Of a DNA stretch of 19,078 bases, positions 1 through 7,644 are shown in pieces. The notes beneath the pieces were generated by a model. That model did no database searches, was not told where the DNA came from, and saw only the letters and a list, made by a program, of their open reading frames with translations. The position numbers and the translations under genes are program-made. Origin of the DNA: Methylovulum sp. GTDB lineage: Bacteria; Pseudomonadota; Gammaproteobacteria; Methylococcales; Methylomonadaceae. The stretch is taken from NCBI GenBank assembly GCA_016919605.1, contig JACXTQ010000296.1:1-19078 (forward strand), read 5' to 3'. Positions within the stretch are counted from its first letter, which is position 1. Each line of letters starts with the position of its first letter.

Positions 1-87
1 TATTTAGCGCAATTTAAAGCGCCTAATATCGCCTATGACCCTAGCGCGGCTCTGTTGCACACACCGCGTATAGTTAAACTGCCATAA
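1..87 (+). CDS. C-terminal end of an unidentified protein (5' end outside window)
   Basis: Reading frame 1 is open from the first base to a TAA at 85-87 and gives a 28-residue tail ending in HTPRIVKLP. A strong intrinsic terminator starts 26 nt after the stop, which supports this being the real end of a plus-strand gene. The tail is too short to assign a family. It converges with the TPR/protease-like gene on the opposite strand. Confidence 0.5.
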   Translation, partial: YLAQFKAPNIAYDPSAALLHTPRIVKLP

Positions 88-113
88 GCGTTCATTGTCA
101 GTAGTACACTAAG

Positions 114-144
114 AAAGCCGCACCCAAAGGGTGCGGCTTTTTTT
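114..144 (+). terminator. Rho-independent terminator
   Basis: A perfect 12-bp stem (114-125 paired with 129-140) closes an AAA loop and runs into seven T residues (138-144) on the plus strand. It fits termination of the gene ending at 87. Read on the minus strand, the stem is followed only by TTTCTTA, so it could also slow transcription from the convergent gene that ends at 153, but less strongly. Confidence 0.9.
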
Positions 145-152
145 ATGAGCGT

Positions 153-1592
153 TTAGTGGGCAACCACCACCATAACCACAGCGGGCTGCAATTTTTCGTA
201 TAACTCTTCAATTGACGGATTGGCTGGGTGCTTTTTGCTTGGCTTAAGACGGGCTTGCGCTGCCTTAGGCAATAAACTTCGCAACGCTTCGGCGCGAACC
301 GCGAATGAACCTTTACCTAGCAAGCTGTTCCGGTCAGCAATGCCTTGTAGCGGCTCTTGTTGGCCTAGCGTCATACCGATTAACTGGCCGGACAGATCAA
401 ACACTGGGCTACCACTGTTACCCGCGCCCAATGAACCGCTCATCTGCATCAAGCCGCCCACCCCGACCTCAGGCCGAACCACAATACTAGGGGCTACCAG
501 AGGATAGCTGGCTTCTAGGCTATCTGTGACCGGATAACCGAACACAAAGCAAAATTTCAGCTGTTTCGGCATAGGCGTTAAGGCGGGCAAACTCCACGCT
601 TTAGGATAGGGTTGCGGCAAACGCAATAACGCCAAACCTTGGCTGGGCAAAATCTTTTCGACCTGGGCAACGCGGATTTCGCCCAAGCCATTACGCACCC
701 ACACCTCCTTAGCCCCATTAGCTACTAGGCTGGCATAGGTCACAACCTTGCGCCCTTGATCGACCACAAAGCCGTTACCGGATTTTATCTGGTCAGTAGT
801 GACGGGGAAAGCGGCAAAAAAGGGCGCGGGCCACCGTGATGTTTGGCTGGCGGCAGGGGTTGTCGGCTTAGGGCCATCAGTTGCTACTAGCGCAGCACCG
901 GATAAACCTCCTAACCAAGTGCGTAACGGTTTTGCCGCAGCCAACTCCCCATTAGCCTCGTAAGCTGCTGCGGCTTTTTGCCGCCACAGCACCACCTCTT
1001 CGCTATTGCCAGCCGCTAATGCCGCACGGGCGCGGAGCCGATACATATCACCGTGAGGGGGATTTTTGGCGATCCACCCATCCAATTCGCGCACCGCTTG
1101 CGGCAAGGCCATCCGATCAATGAGGATTTCGGCATACGCCCCCAATAAAGCCGCATCGTTAGGGTGATTTTTTAACGCCTCGCCAAGTTTCGCCAAGGCG
1201 GGGGCGGTTTGGCCTTCGCGGTCTTCCAAGTAAGCCAGTAACGCGGCGGTATCGTTGACATCGGGGTGTTCGGCAGCGACCAAATTGCCAAAAGCGATGG
1301 TTTTTCTAAACTCGCCGGCTTGTAAATAAGCCCGTACCATGCCGATTTCCGCCACTGCCGATTCGCCCATCCCAGCCGCTTTTTCGTAAAACTCAGCGGC
1401 TTGTTGGGAGTGGCCGCTGGCCAATGCGGTTTGGGCGCGGCCAATAAGGTCTTGGATAGCTAACTCGGCAGGGCTGGGATCAGCAAAACTGGGTGTAGCC
1501 AACAACAGCCCGACAGCCAAAATCATGGCTGGGTGGCGGCTTCGATGATAGGTTTTTTTCAGGGCAAAAGAGGCCATTAGCAAAATTTCCAT
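153..1592 (-). CDS. Exported TPR protein with degenerate trypsin-like (S1C) protease domain
   Basis: The 479-residue product has an N-terminal hydrophobic stretch (about 22-37, AMILAVGLLLATPSFA) with a plausible signal-peptidase site after A37, so it should act in the periplasm or on the surface. Residues 40-225 are Ala-rich helical repeats of TPR type. After a Pro/Thr linker (about 240-255), residues 268-440 match a trypsin-like fold of the DegP/HtrA class. GNSGSP (391-396) supplies the serine nucleophile S393. The usual His motif (TNxHVV) reads TYASLV, placing Ser288 at the His position. The usual Asp motif (D-LALL) reads GLALL, placing Gly319 at the Asp position. Two of three triad residues are therefore missing, and a scaffold or binding role is more likely than proteolysis. 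The C-terminus is short and basic. No PDZ domain is visible. An alternative start is Met6. Confidence 0.85.
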   Translation of the reverse strand: MEILLMASFALKKTYHRSRHPAMILAVGLLLATPSFADPSPAELAIQDLIGRAQTALASGHSQQAAEFYEKAAGMGESAVAEIGMVRAYLQAGEFRKTIAFGNLVAAEHPDVNDTAALLAYLEDREGQTAPALAKLGEALKNHPNDAALLGAYAEILIDRMALPQAVRELDGWIAKNPPHGDMYRLRARAALAAGNSEEVVLWRQKAAAAYEANGELAAAKPLRTWLGGLSGAALVATDGPKPTTPAASQTSRWPAPFFAAFPVTTDQIKSGNGFVVDQGRKVVTYASLVANGAKEVWVRNGLGEIRVAQVEKILPSQGLALLRLPQPYPKAWSLPALTPMPKQLKFCFVFGYPVTDSLEASYPLVAPSIVVRPEVGVGGLMQMSGSLGAGNSGSPVFDLSGQLIGMTLGQQEPLQGIADRNSLLGKGSFAVRAEALRSLLPKAAQARLKPSKKHPANPSIEELYEKLQPAVVMVVVAH

Positions 1593-1665
1593 AATATATT
1601 GTTAAAAATAGCTTAACCAGTTTGGCTTGCTGGTTAACCATTATGGCATTGCTTTTGGACAGTTA

Positions 1666-1741
1666 CGTTAAGGTGACAGGCAGTGCCTAGCCGGGCAATT
1701 AATTCGTCTGAATTAGACGGTTCTAAGTGTCACCTGTAATT
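1666..1741. repeat. Short inverted-repeat element downstream of the methyltransferase gene
   Basis: AGGTGACA at 1671-1678 is matched by its reverse complement TGTCACCT at 1728-1735. With one gap the match extends outward to a TTA on each side. An internal hairpin lies between them (CGTCT 1705-1709, AGACG 1715-1719, loop GAATT). It could be a remnant of a small non-autonomous mobile element, or fold as a hairpin at the end of the restriction-modification transcript. No transposase is present and no target duplication was recognised. Confidence 0.4.
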
Positions 1742-1795
1742 ATGGGTGTAGTATTAGGCAATATCCGGCTTTTTAAACTTGCACCAACCTGATTG

Positions 1796-2932
1796 CTACA
1801 GCAAGATTTTTTTTGCCAACTCATTACCAATCTTTCTTGCAAGCAATACAGGAACCGCATTGCCAATTTGGCGCATGGCTTCTCCCCACGCACCTTTAAT
1901 AACAAAATCATCAGGAAAAGTTTGTATCCGTTTCGCTTCAAAGGTAGTCAGGTAGCGAACGCTCCCATCATTGAACCGGATCATGTTCTCTCCTCCCGGA
2001 ACACCATGGCTTCCGGCTTTAATTGTTTTTGACGGCCAGTCAAAATCACTACCTGTGTGTCCTGGGTAAGTACGCGCGCCATCGCGAAATACATGATCGA
2101 TTATACCGTGGTTTGATTTTGGATCTGGGCTATCCGTCAAAGCATCCCGAATGGTTTGCCACGGCTCTAATGCTGGTTCAAACATGCCATATTTAGCGTA
2201 CAATCGAACTGCTTTTTCTTTAAGAAGAGGAGTTAAGATAGGCCGTGCCGATTTAGGGATGGTGTGGCGATCCCAATATTCCCCCGTTATATACATATCC
2301 CAAAGTAGCCTATCTTCCGAATGCGTTGCTAAAGGAAAGGACCAAGGTATACAAAGATCCGTCCGAATGCCGACAATGACAACACGTTCGCGGGTTTGTG
2401 GCACTCCATAATCGGCCGCATTAATTAGCTTAAATGTAACGGCGTATTTTTTTCCTGAGTAACCGAATTTATCGATGCTGCGGAGTTCATCAAGATGATG
2501 CTCCCAGTTTAAGCCTTTTTTAGCGGCATAATCTGGATAACTCAATCTTAAGATAATATATTCAAAATAATCTGAAAAGGTTTGACGTAGCAACCCTTTT
2601 ACGTTTTCAAACACAAATGCTTTAGGGGCAAGCCGTTCAATAGCTCGTATAGCAAATGGAAACATATCCCGGCTATCTTCATTGGCTTTATGTTTACCGC
2701 CTAACGAAAAGGGTTGGCAGGGTGGCCCGCCTGCAACTATATCAATTTGTTTGAGGCTACTTAAATCAAAGTCTTTAATATCGCCAAAAAAAATCCGTTT
2801 CGGGTCAAAATTCTCTGCAAGGGAAGCACAAGCATGTTTATTAAATTCCACAAAAGCAGCGTGTTTAAATCCCGATAATTCTAACCCTTTTGCCAAACCG
2901 CCTGCCCCTGAAAAAATCTCAAGGGTTTTCAT
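1796..2932 (-). CDS. DNA (cytosine-5) methyltransferase of a type II restriction-modification pair
   Basis: The 378-residue product carries the C5-methylase motifs in canonical order: motif I FSGAGGLAKG (7-16, AdoMet binding), motif IV GPPCQPF (69-75, catalytic Cys72), motif VI ENV (109-111), motif VIII QTRERV (179-184), the motif IX region (326-340) and motif X GNAVP (357-361). The target-recognition region lies roughly between 190 and 325. The length is normal for a single-chain enzyme. Its ATG overlaps the stop of the endonuclease gene as ATGA (2929-2932), so the two are translationally coupled, with the nuclease upstream. The partner is Eco29kI-type, so the methylated site may be CCGCGG or a relative; this is inference from the partner. 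The gene is more AT-rich than its neighbours. Confidence 0.95.
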   Translation of the reverse strand: MKTLEIFSGAGGLAKGLELSGFKHAAFVEFNKHACASLAENFDPKRIFFGDIKDFDLSSLKQIDIVAGGPPCQPFSLGGKHKANEDSRDMFPFAIRAIERLAPKAFVFENVKGLLRQTFSDYFEYIILRLSYPDYAAKKGLNWEHHLDELRSIDKFGYSGKKYAVTFKLINAADYGVPQTRERVVIVGIRTDLCIPWSFPLATHSEDRLLWDMYITGEYWDRHTIPKSARPILTPLLKEKAVRLYAKYGMFEPALEPWQTIRDALTDSPDPKSNHGIIDHVFRDGARTYPGHTGSDFDWPSKTIKAGSHGVPGGENMIRFNDGSVRYLTTFEAKRIQTFPDDFVIKGAWGEAMRQIGNAVPVLLARKIGNELAKKILL

Positions 2933-3564
2933 AGTGGCTGTCCTAGACTTTGTAAATGAAATTGGATATTGGCAATGACCGCATTTTTTTCAATATGCAC
3001 ACCTTTGCATTTATTTGCCCAAGCCCTGCCGCTGTGAACAACATCCCAATCTGATTTTGCCTGTTCATATCGGCCACTTCCAGGATCATGATTGCCAAAA
3101 CCATCGACGACAGTATTCCAAAGCGGCTTGTTCAGCTTGATTAAAGCGGCCTCGATTGTGCCAATCATATCTGAGCCGTCTTCGTCAAAAATGACAAAAC
3201 GGCACATGAAGTCATCAAGCCCAAGTCCTGCACCCAAGCTAATGCTTCTACTATGCTCCCGAAGGCGGCCAATAAGTTCGCGAGATTGATTTAATGAACG
3301 CGCTTGCCTCCATCCTTTGGGAACGGCCTTGCCTACATAAATAGGGTAGTTATAGGAAAGGCGATTTAGCTCAGCATATCGTTTGTATAAAGAATTTTGC
3401 CCTATGTAGTACAAGGCATAAACACCTGTCCCCAAAAAAGATTCGGGCGGCGGGAGTGTATGTACAGGCGTACCGTTGAAAAACCTGACCGCATCTTTTA
3501 CTAATTCTGTAAATGCTTCATTTGTATATAGATGTTTACTGCGTTCAAACGGTTGTTGCTTCAT
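2929..3564 (-). CDS. Type II restriction endonuclease, GIY-YIG fold, Eco29kI family
   Basis: The 211-residue product shows the GIY-YIG core: GVYALYY (47-53) and YPIYVGKA (73-80), then RLREH (100-104), Glu138 in TIEAALIKLNKPLWN, and a conserved C-terminal block with DGFGNHDPGSG (154-164). These resemble Eco29kI-type enzymes, which cut CCGCGG. The Tyr, Tyr, Arg, His, Glu and Asn residues expected in the active site are all present (Y49, Y76, R102, H104, E138, N150). It is first in a two-gene operon with the methyltransferase. No controller (C-protein) gene is visible, and the start codon lacks a strong ribosome-binding site, which may limit nuclease translation. The exact recognition sequence is inferred from family resemblance. 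Confidence 0.88.
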   Translation of the reverse strand: MKQQPFERSKHLYTNEAFTELVKDAVRFFNGTPVHTLPPPESFLGTGVYALYYIGQNSLYKRYAELNRLSYNYPIYVGKAVPKGWRQARSLNQSRELIGRLREHSRSISLGAGLGLDDFMCRFVIFDEDGSDMIGTIEAALIKLNKPLWNTVVDGFGNHDPGSGRYEQAKSDWDVVHSGRAWANKCKGVHIEKNAVIANIQFHLQSLGQPL

Positions 3565-3785
3565 AGAGTCAATATTTTTTATTAAAAAGAGTATTTTCTT
3601 ATATTAAAACTTTAACGGCTTTCTTTTTTGGGTTTAGAAAACGGTTGGTCACGGAAGGATATGGAACCTGCCAAGCCGATGCAGGAGTATCGGCAAAAAT
3701 TTTGTAAGGATATTATTAATATCAATAGCTTAGGATGAAATAAATTTCAGGTTATTAAATCATCAGCAGCTTGCCGCTAGCTTTG

Positions 3786-4874
3786 CTAACCCCCTAACCC
3801 CAAGCTATGGTGCAACGCTTTCATAAAGGCGGCATTTTCCTCAGGCGTACCCACGGTGACACGCAAGCAATCGGCGAGCAAACCACCTTGTGGGCTTAAA
3901 TTCTTAATCAATACTCCTTGGGCTTTTAGCGAAGCGAAAATAACGTCGGCTTGTCTGGGTAGGGTTCTGAACAAGATAAAATTTGCCGCGCTAGGATAGG
4001 CGACTAGCCCATCCAACGCATTAAGCTGTGCCAAAAGCAGTGTCCGTTGTGCACAAATTTGTTGAGTTTGCTTATCGAACAACGACTTATTATTCAAAGC
4101 AAAATCGGCGGTAATTTGGGTCAGGCTATTGATATTGTAAGGCAAGCGGATTTTGTTAAGTTGCTCCAACCAGTAGGGCTTGCCGACCAAATAGCCTAAG
4201 CGTAAACCTGCCAAACCCAATTTGGACACGGTGCGCATCACCAGCAAATTGTCATACATCGCCAATTTGTCCATAAAGCTGGCATTGGCAAAAGGCGCGT
4301 AAGCCTCATCTATCACCACCAAACCTTGGGCGGCTTGAATAATCGCCTCTATCGCTTGACTGTCAAACAAGTTACCAGTCGGATTATTGGGGTAGGCGAT
4401 AAAAATCACTGAGGGCTGATGTTCGGCAATCGCCATCAGCATGGCGGGCAAATCCAAACCAAAACTATCCGCGACTACAGGGATGGCCTGATAGCGCAGG
4501 CTTAAGCTATCGCTCAATTGCTTGTACATGACAAAGCCGGGAGCAGGAGCTAACACACACGCGTTAGCTGGCAAGGCCATCAACAGCATTTGGATGATTT
4601 CATCCGAACCATTGCCGAGCAAAATATCAAAGGCTTCGGGGATGTTTTCCAATTCCCTAAGCGTTGCCCGTAATTGCTGGGCTTCAGGGTCAGGGTAACG
4701 GTTTAACGGGCAATCCTGAATCGCCGCCAACCAGCTTGTTTTAATATCTTCAGGCCAACCATAAGGGTTTTCCATAGCATCCAACTTAATCATGCCGCTG
4801 GCATCGGCAACTTTATAGGCGGACATGGCTAGGATTTCTGGGCGGAACAAGTCTGTACGGGTAGCGTAGGTCAT
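3786..4874 (-). CDS. hisC: Histidinol-phosphate aminotransferase
   Basis: This class I/II PLP aminotransferase catalyses the transamination of imidazole acetol phosphate with glutamate in histidine synthesis. The 362-residue protein has LDAMENPYG (31-39), GNGSDE (87-92), NPTG (164-167), DEAY (189-192) and the PLP-lysine motif SKLGLAGLRLGY with Lys218. The length is typical for HisC. No other histidine gene is nearby, so it stands alone in the window. The restriction-modification pair lies downstream and the ATPase/HNH operon upstream, all on the same strand but separated by spacers of 221 and 282 bp. Related enzymes acting on other substrates (for example aromatic amino acids) cannot be fully excluded. 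Confidence 0.93.
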   Translation of the reverse strand: MTYATRTDLFRPEILAMSAYKVADASGMIKLDAMENPYGWPEDIKTSWLAAIQDCPLNRYPDPEAQQLRATLRELENIPEAFDILLGNGSDEIIQMLLMALPANACVLAPAPGFVMYKQLSDSLSLRYQAIPVVADSFGLDLPAMLMAIAEHQPSVIFIAYPNNPTGNLFDSQAIEAIIQAAQGLVVIDEAYAPFANASFMDKLAMYDNLLVMRTVSKLGLAGLRLGYLVGKPYWLEQLNKIRLPYNINSLTQITADFALNNKSLFDKQTQQICAQRTLLLAQLNALDGLVAYPSAANFILFRTLPRQADVIFASLKAQGVLIKNLSPQGGLLADCLRVTVGTPEENAAFMKALHHSLGLGG

Positions 4875-4933
4875 AGATGCAGGGCTATATTAAAACGAAT
4901 GAAAACGAACATAATAAGGCCAATTGAGTGATC

Positions 4934-5040
4934 GGGCCAAACCTAAGATGTAAAACTCTGAATTTGATCTGACAATTGCCAAAATTAGTCTCAACTGCAT
5001 CAGACATTGACTGTCTCAGTTCGACCCAAAAGAGACAATC
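4934..5040 (+). repeat. Intergenic repeat copy A, left bracket of the defence operon
   Basis: A 29-bp core at 4949-4977 matches the reverse complement of 10237-10265 with one mismatch. A second block (GTCTCAGTTCG, 5013-5023) recurs at nearly the same spacing in the other copy (10192-10202). The matching then decays, and copy A appears to lack an internal segment of about 20 bp compared with copy B. The two copies are inverted and enclose the three-gene operon. The repeat type is not recognised; it looks like a diverged interspersed intergenic element. Confidence 0.6.
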
Positions 5041-5105
5041 ACCTAAGAATTACGAATGACAGAAAATAGAAAGTTAGTAGATTTAGGATGGATGGAACGT
5101 GTGTA

Positions 5106-5146
5106 GCGAACCCCATCAATTATCAGCCTAAAATGACGGGGTTCGC
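5106..5146. repeat. Hairpin directly downstream of the HNH gene
   Basis: GCGAACCCC (5106-5114) pairs perfectly with GGGGTTCGC (5138-5146). After one mismatch the stem continues for three more pairs (TCA with TGA). It sits 10 nt beyond the HNH stop codon. On the minus strand no T-run follows, so it is not a classical terminator, although it may protect the transcript's 3' end. The sequence style resembles the palindromic AACCCATC-type intergenic repeats common in some proteobacteria; that comparison is from memory. Confidence 0.5.
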
Positions 5147-5156
5147 CTTTTCATGT

Positions 5157-5945
5157 CTACCGCAGTAAACAACTTTTAACAAGTGGATATTCTTGGCAGA
5201 ACGATTGATAATAATTTTGCAATAACAAATGAAAGTCAGGGCTATTCATAATAGCTAAAATTTCAGCAAGGCTGTCATCAATTTGTTTTTGTAATATGAA
5301 GGAAAAGTTTGCATTACTATTATTTAGCAAAATAGGTAATAACCTTGCGATAGATTCAAAGCTTTTTCGCAGCGAACCAATTTTCAATCGACGCTTACGG
5401 CATAACTCATCAACATTTAGCATCGTTTTTTGTTCAGTATGCTTTATCCTTTTCGTCCAATAGTCATCATCAGCAATTACATCCCTAAGTTCATAACGCC
5501 CAGTATCTTCAATAAATACTAAATTTGCGCAATCTTCTTCACAGCAAGGATTTAGAAACGGGTAGTTTTTATTAAAAAACTCTTTTTTTAGAAAATTGCA
5601 AGGCTTACATGACCAAAGATAGTTGCTCCACTCATAAACAAGTTCTGGATACTTCGATTTGGGTTTTAAATGTTCTACATCGCCAATGCTAACTCGTTCC
5701 GTATTTTGTGCCTCTGTATCTTCTGATAATGGTGTCGGTATCGATTCACCACAAAAGCCACAGTTATTATGAAAATCATTAATTAAAACAATGCGTATTT
5801 CAGGTTTGCGCCAATGAGCAACTGAGGGTAGTTTGGGAGGAACTTTTTCTACACCTATACGATAAAAAACTATCCACGGAATAGTCCACTCTAACTTATT
5901 ATCTGCCAATAATTGTGGGCAAGCACTTCGTTTAATAAACTGCAT
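5157..5945 (-). CDS. HNH endonuclease, PtuB/TIGR02646-like
   Basis: The 262-residue product carries a zinc-framed HNH nuclease core. C62-x2-C65 is followed by the catalytic-type VEH (90-92), then Asn108, C113-x2-C116-N117 with a nearby Lys pair, and NPC (132-134). A later segment with LNVDEL and RKRRL (176-187) also fits the TIGR02646/PtuB layout, where PtuB is the nuclease partner of an ATPase in Septu defence and in Ec78-type retrons. It is the last gene of the operon, starting 4 nt after the ATPase stop, with no good ribosome-binding site of its own, so coupled translation is likely. Predicted role: cutting nucleic acid when released or activated by the ATPase. Whether the target is DNA or RNA cannot be read from the sequence. 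Confidence 0.8.
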   Translation of the reverse strand: MQFIKRSACPQLLADNKLEWTIPWIVFYRIGVEKVPPKLPSVAHWRKPEIRIVLINDFHNNCGFCGESIPTPLSEDTEAQNTERVSIGDVEHLKPKSKYPELVYEWSNYLWSCKPCNFLKKEFFNKNYPFLNPCCEEDCANLVFIEDTGRYELRDVIADDDYWTKRIKHTEQKTMLNVDELCRKRRLKIGSLRKSFESIARLLPILLNNSNANFSFILQKQIDDSLAEILAIMNSPDFHLLLQNYYQSFCQEYPLVKSCLLR

Positions 5946-5949
5946 AACT

Positions 5950-7644
5950 TTAATGAGATACTTGTTGACTCAAACTGGTAATCAATGCCGCCAACTCCTG
6001 TTCTTTGGCTTGCAATTTTTGCTGCTGAGCATACAAATCATCAACAAAAGCACGGCTTTTTTGGACTCGTTCCAATTGCATTTCCAAACGTGGCAAATCT
6101 TGTTGTTGCTCGAAAGTCAGCGTAGAAAGTCGTTTAAGATCAGAAATTTTTTCTCTAAGTCTTTGTTCCTGCTGTTCGGTAGCAAGTTTTTTAGGAGAAA
6201 CTTCAAACAAATAACGCACCACATCACCGTATTGCCATAGCCATAAATCTACCGTATTTTTTTCTGCGATGTACTTACCTTCTTCATTTTGATGTAACTG
6301 AACGACTTTTCCCTGATCTAAACCTGTTATTACCATTGGGGAATGCGTTGTGATTATCCATTGTGTTCTAGGGAAAAACTCAGTTAAAACACTGAGAATA
6401 TTTTGTTGCCATTTGACGTGAAGTAATTGGTCAATCTCATCAATGATAATAATGGCGGGCTGTAACAAAGGATTGGATCGTCCTGAATAGGCTTCAAATA
6501 CACGCTGAACAATATAGCCAACCCACCCCATTACCGCTTGATACCCTTGACTATATAATCGTAGCGGTATGGTTTGATTAGAGCTTTGCAGCTCAATCCA
6601 TAATTCAAGGGGATCAACGCTTGTTAAACCTGCAAATTGGATAGACTCTTGCATTAAGGAAGAAAAAATCTTAAAACTCTCCTCAATTGCTTGTTGACTC
6701 TCCTCATTACCTTCATTGGCTGACAACGCCAAATTACCTAACCAAGATGCGAAATGAGCAATACATGCCTGTATCTCATTGGTAATTAAAGGCAGTAGAT
6801 ATTTTACCTTGGGTTGTGTAGCTTCGATTCCTAAATTATGCGGCTTTTTAAGGCTGACAATCCTCTGTTCACCAATTCCTAATGTTAAATTGAGCAAGTG
6901 TCCTTCCGCATCGAATAATGCATCAAAACGTTCTCCTTTTATATCCACCTTTTCAGTATCACTGTTATAGCTTAATTCAATTTTATTTTCATAAACTTCA
7001 TCGTCAATGCTTATTGAAAGCTCAATAATCCCTTTTGCCTGCCAAACGCCTTTTGCTGTAATCCGTAATAAGTCAGCCACCGAATCTGTTTCGGTATTTG
7101 CTTGTTCACCTCCTAACGTAGCTAATGCAATTGCTTTAAGGATCGTGGTTTTACCCGCACCATTCAAACCAATCAGTACCGTTAAATCGTGATTAAATTC
7201 AATTTCCAACTCTTCATAAATGCCGATATTAATCAGTTTTAAACGTTCATATTTAACATAGGGAAGTTGGCTTTTACCGCTTAACCAACTCAATTCAAAG
7301 CGTTCATTAGGTAAATCTAAGTTTTCAGTTTGAGTAGTTTTATGGGTAGATAAATTTTCTATAGCTTGTGGAAAAAGATAGCTTTCGATTAACTTTTCAA
7401 GTTCATAGTCGCTATTTACAAGCTCGCTAAAAAGTGAATTTGAGACTTCAAAATAATCACAGCACGTTTGGATAAACTCAGCAGGAATGCCATGAACCTC
7501 CCATTGTTCTAACAGAATAAAAGAAATGTTAAATTCTTCCGCTAACTCTAAAATATCCAACCCTGCCAACTCGCGTAATTTTTGTAAACGCTTACCAGAA
7601 TGAAATGCTTGATTTGTTGCTGTATTTCCCATAAAAGCATCCAC
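5950..7644 (-). CDS. HTH-fused AAA/ABC-type ATPase, PtuA/COG3950-like
   Basis: The 564-residue product begins with an XRE-like helix-turn-helix segment (about 18-75, with LRELAGLDILELAEEF and LEQWEVHGIP). After a linker comes an SMC/ABC-type ATPase: KLINIGIYEELEIEF, Walker A GLNGAGKTT (159-167), a signature-like LYSQGY (363-368), Walker B AIIIIDEID (397-405) and an H-loop TTHSP (432-436). Residues about 485-560 are charged and Gln-rich, probably coiled coil. The layout matches 'predicted ATP-binding protein involved in virulence' (COG3950) proteins, which include PtuA-type defence ATPases. The listed start is a GTG that overlaps the upstream stop by one base (TAGTG). An ATG at 7630-7632 (residue 5) has a better-placed GTGGA and may be the true start. 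The HTH could bind the operon's own promoter or sense foreign DNA; this is inference. Confidence 0.82.
   Translation of the reverse strand: MDAFMGNTATNQAFHSGKRLQKLRELAGLDILELAEEFNISFILLEQWEVHGIPAEFIQTCCDYFEVSNSLFSELVNSDYELEKLIESYLFPQAIENLSTHKTTQTENLDLPNERFELSWLSGKSQLPYVKYERLKLINIGIYEELEIEFNHDLTVLIGLNGAGKTTILKAIALATLGGEQANTETDSVADLLRITAKGVWQAKGIIELSISIDDEVYENKIELSYNSDTEKVDIKGERFDALFDAEGHLLNLTLGIGEQRIVSLKKPHNLGIEATQPKVKYLLPLITNEIQACIAHFASWLGNLALSANEGNEESQQAIEESFKIFSSLMQESIQFAGLTSVDPLELWIELQSSNQTIPLRLYSQGYQAVMGWVGYIVQRVFEAYSGRSNPLLQPAIIIIDEIDQLLHVKWQQNILSVLTEFFPRTQWIITTHSPMVITGLDQGKVVQLHQNEEGKYIAEKNTVDLWLWQYGDVVRYLFEVSPKKLATEQQEQRLREKISDLKRLSTLTFEQQQDLPRLEMQLERVQKSRAFVDDLYAQQQKLQAKEQELAALITSLSQQVSH

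Noticed and set aside
220..507. Open frames on the plus strand inside the TPR/protease-like gene
   Set aside because: They are antisense shadows of a well-supported minus-strand gene and have no family features or ribosome-binding sites.
3674..3695. Hairpin GCCGAT/ATCGGC downstream of hisC as a terminator
   Set aside because: The stem is only 6 bp, with no T-run on the minus strand and a large distance from the hisC transcript, which runs the same way. It is too weak to call.
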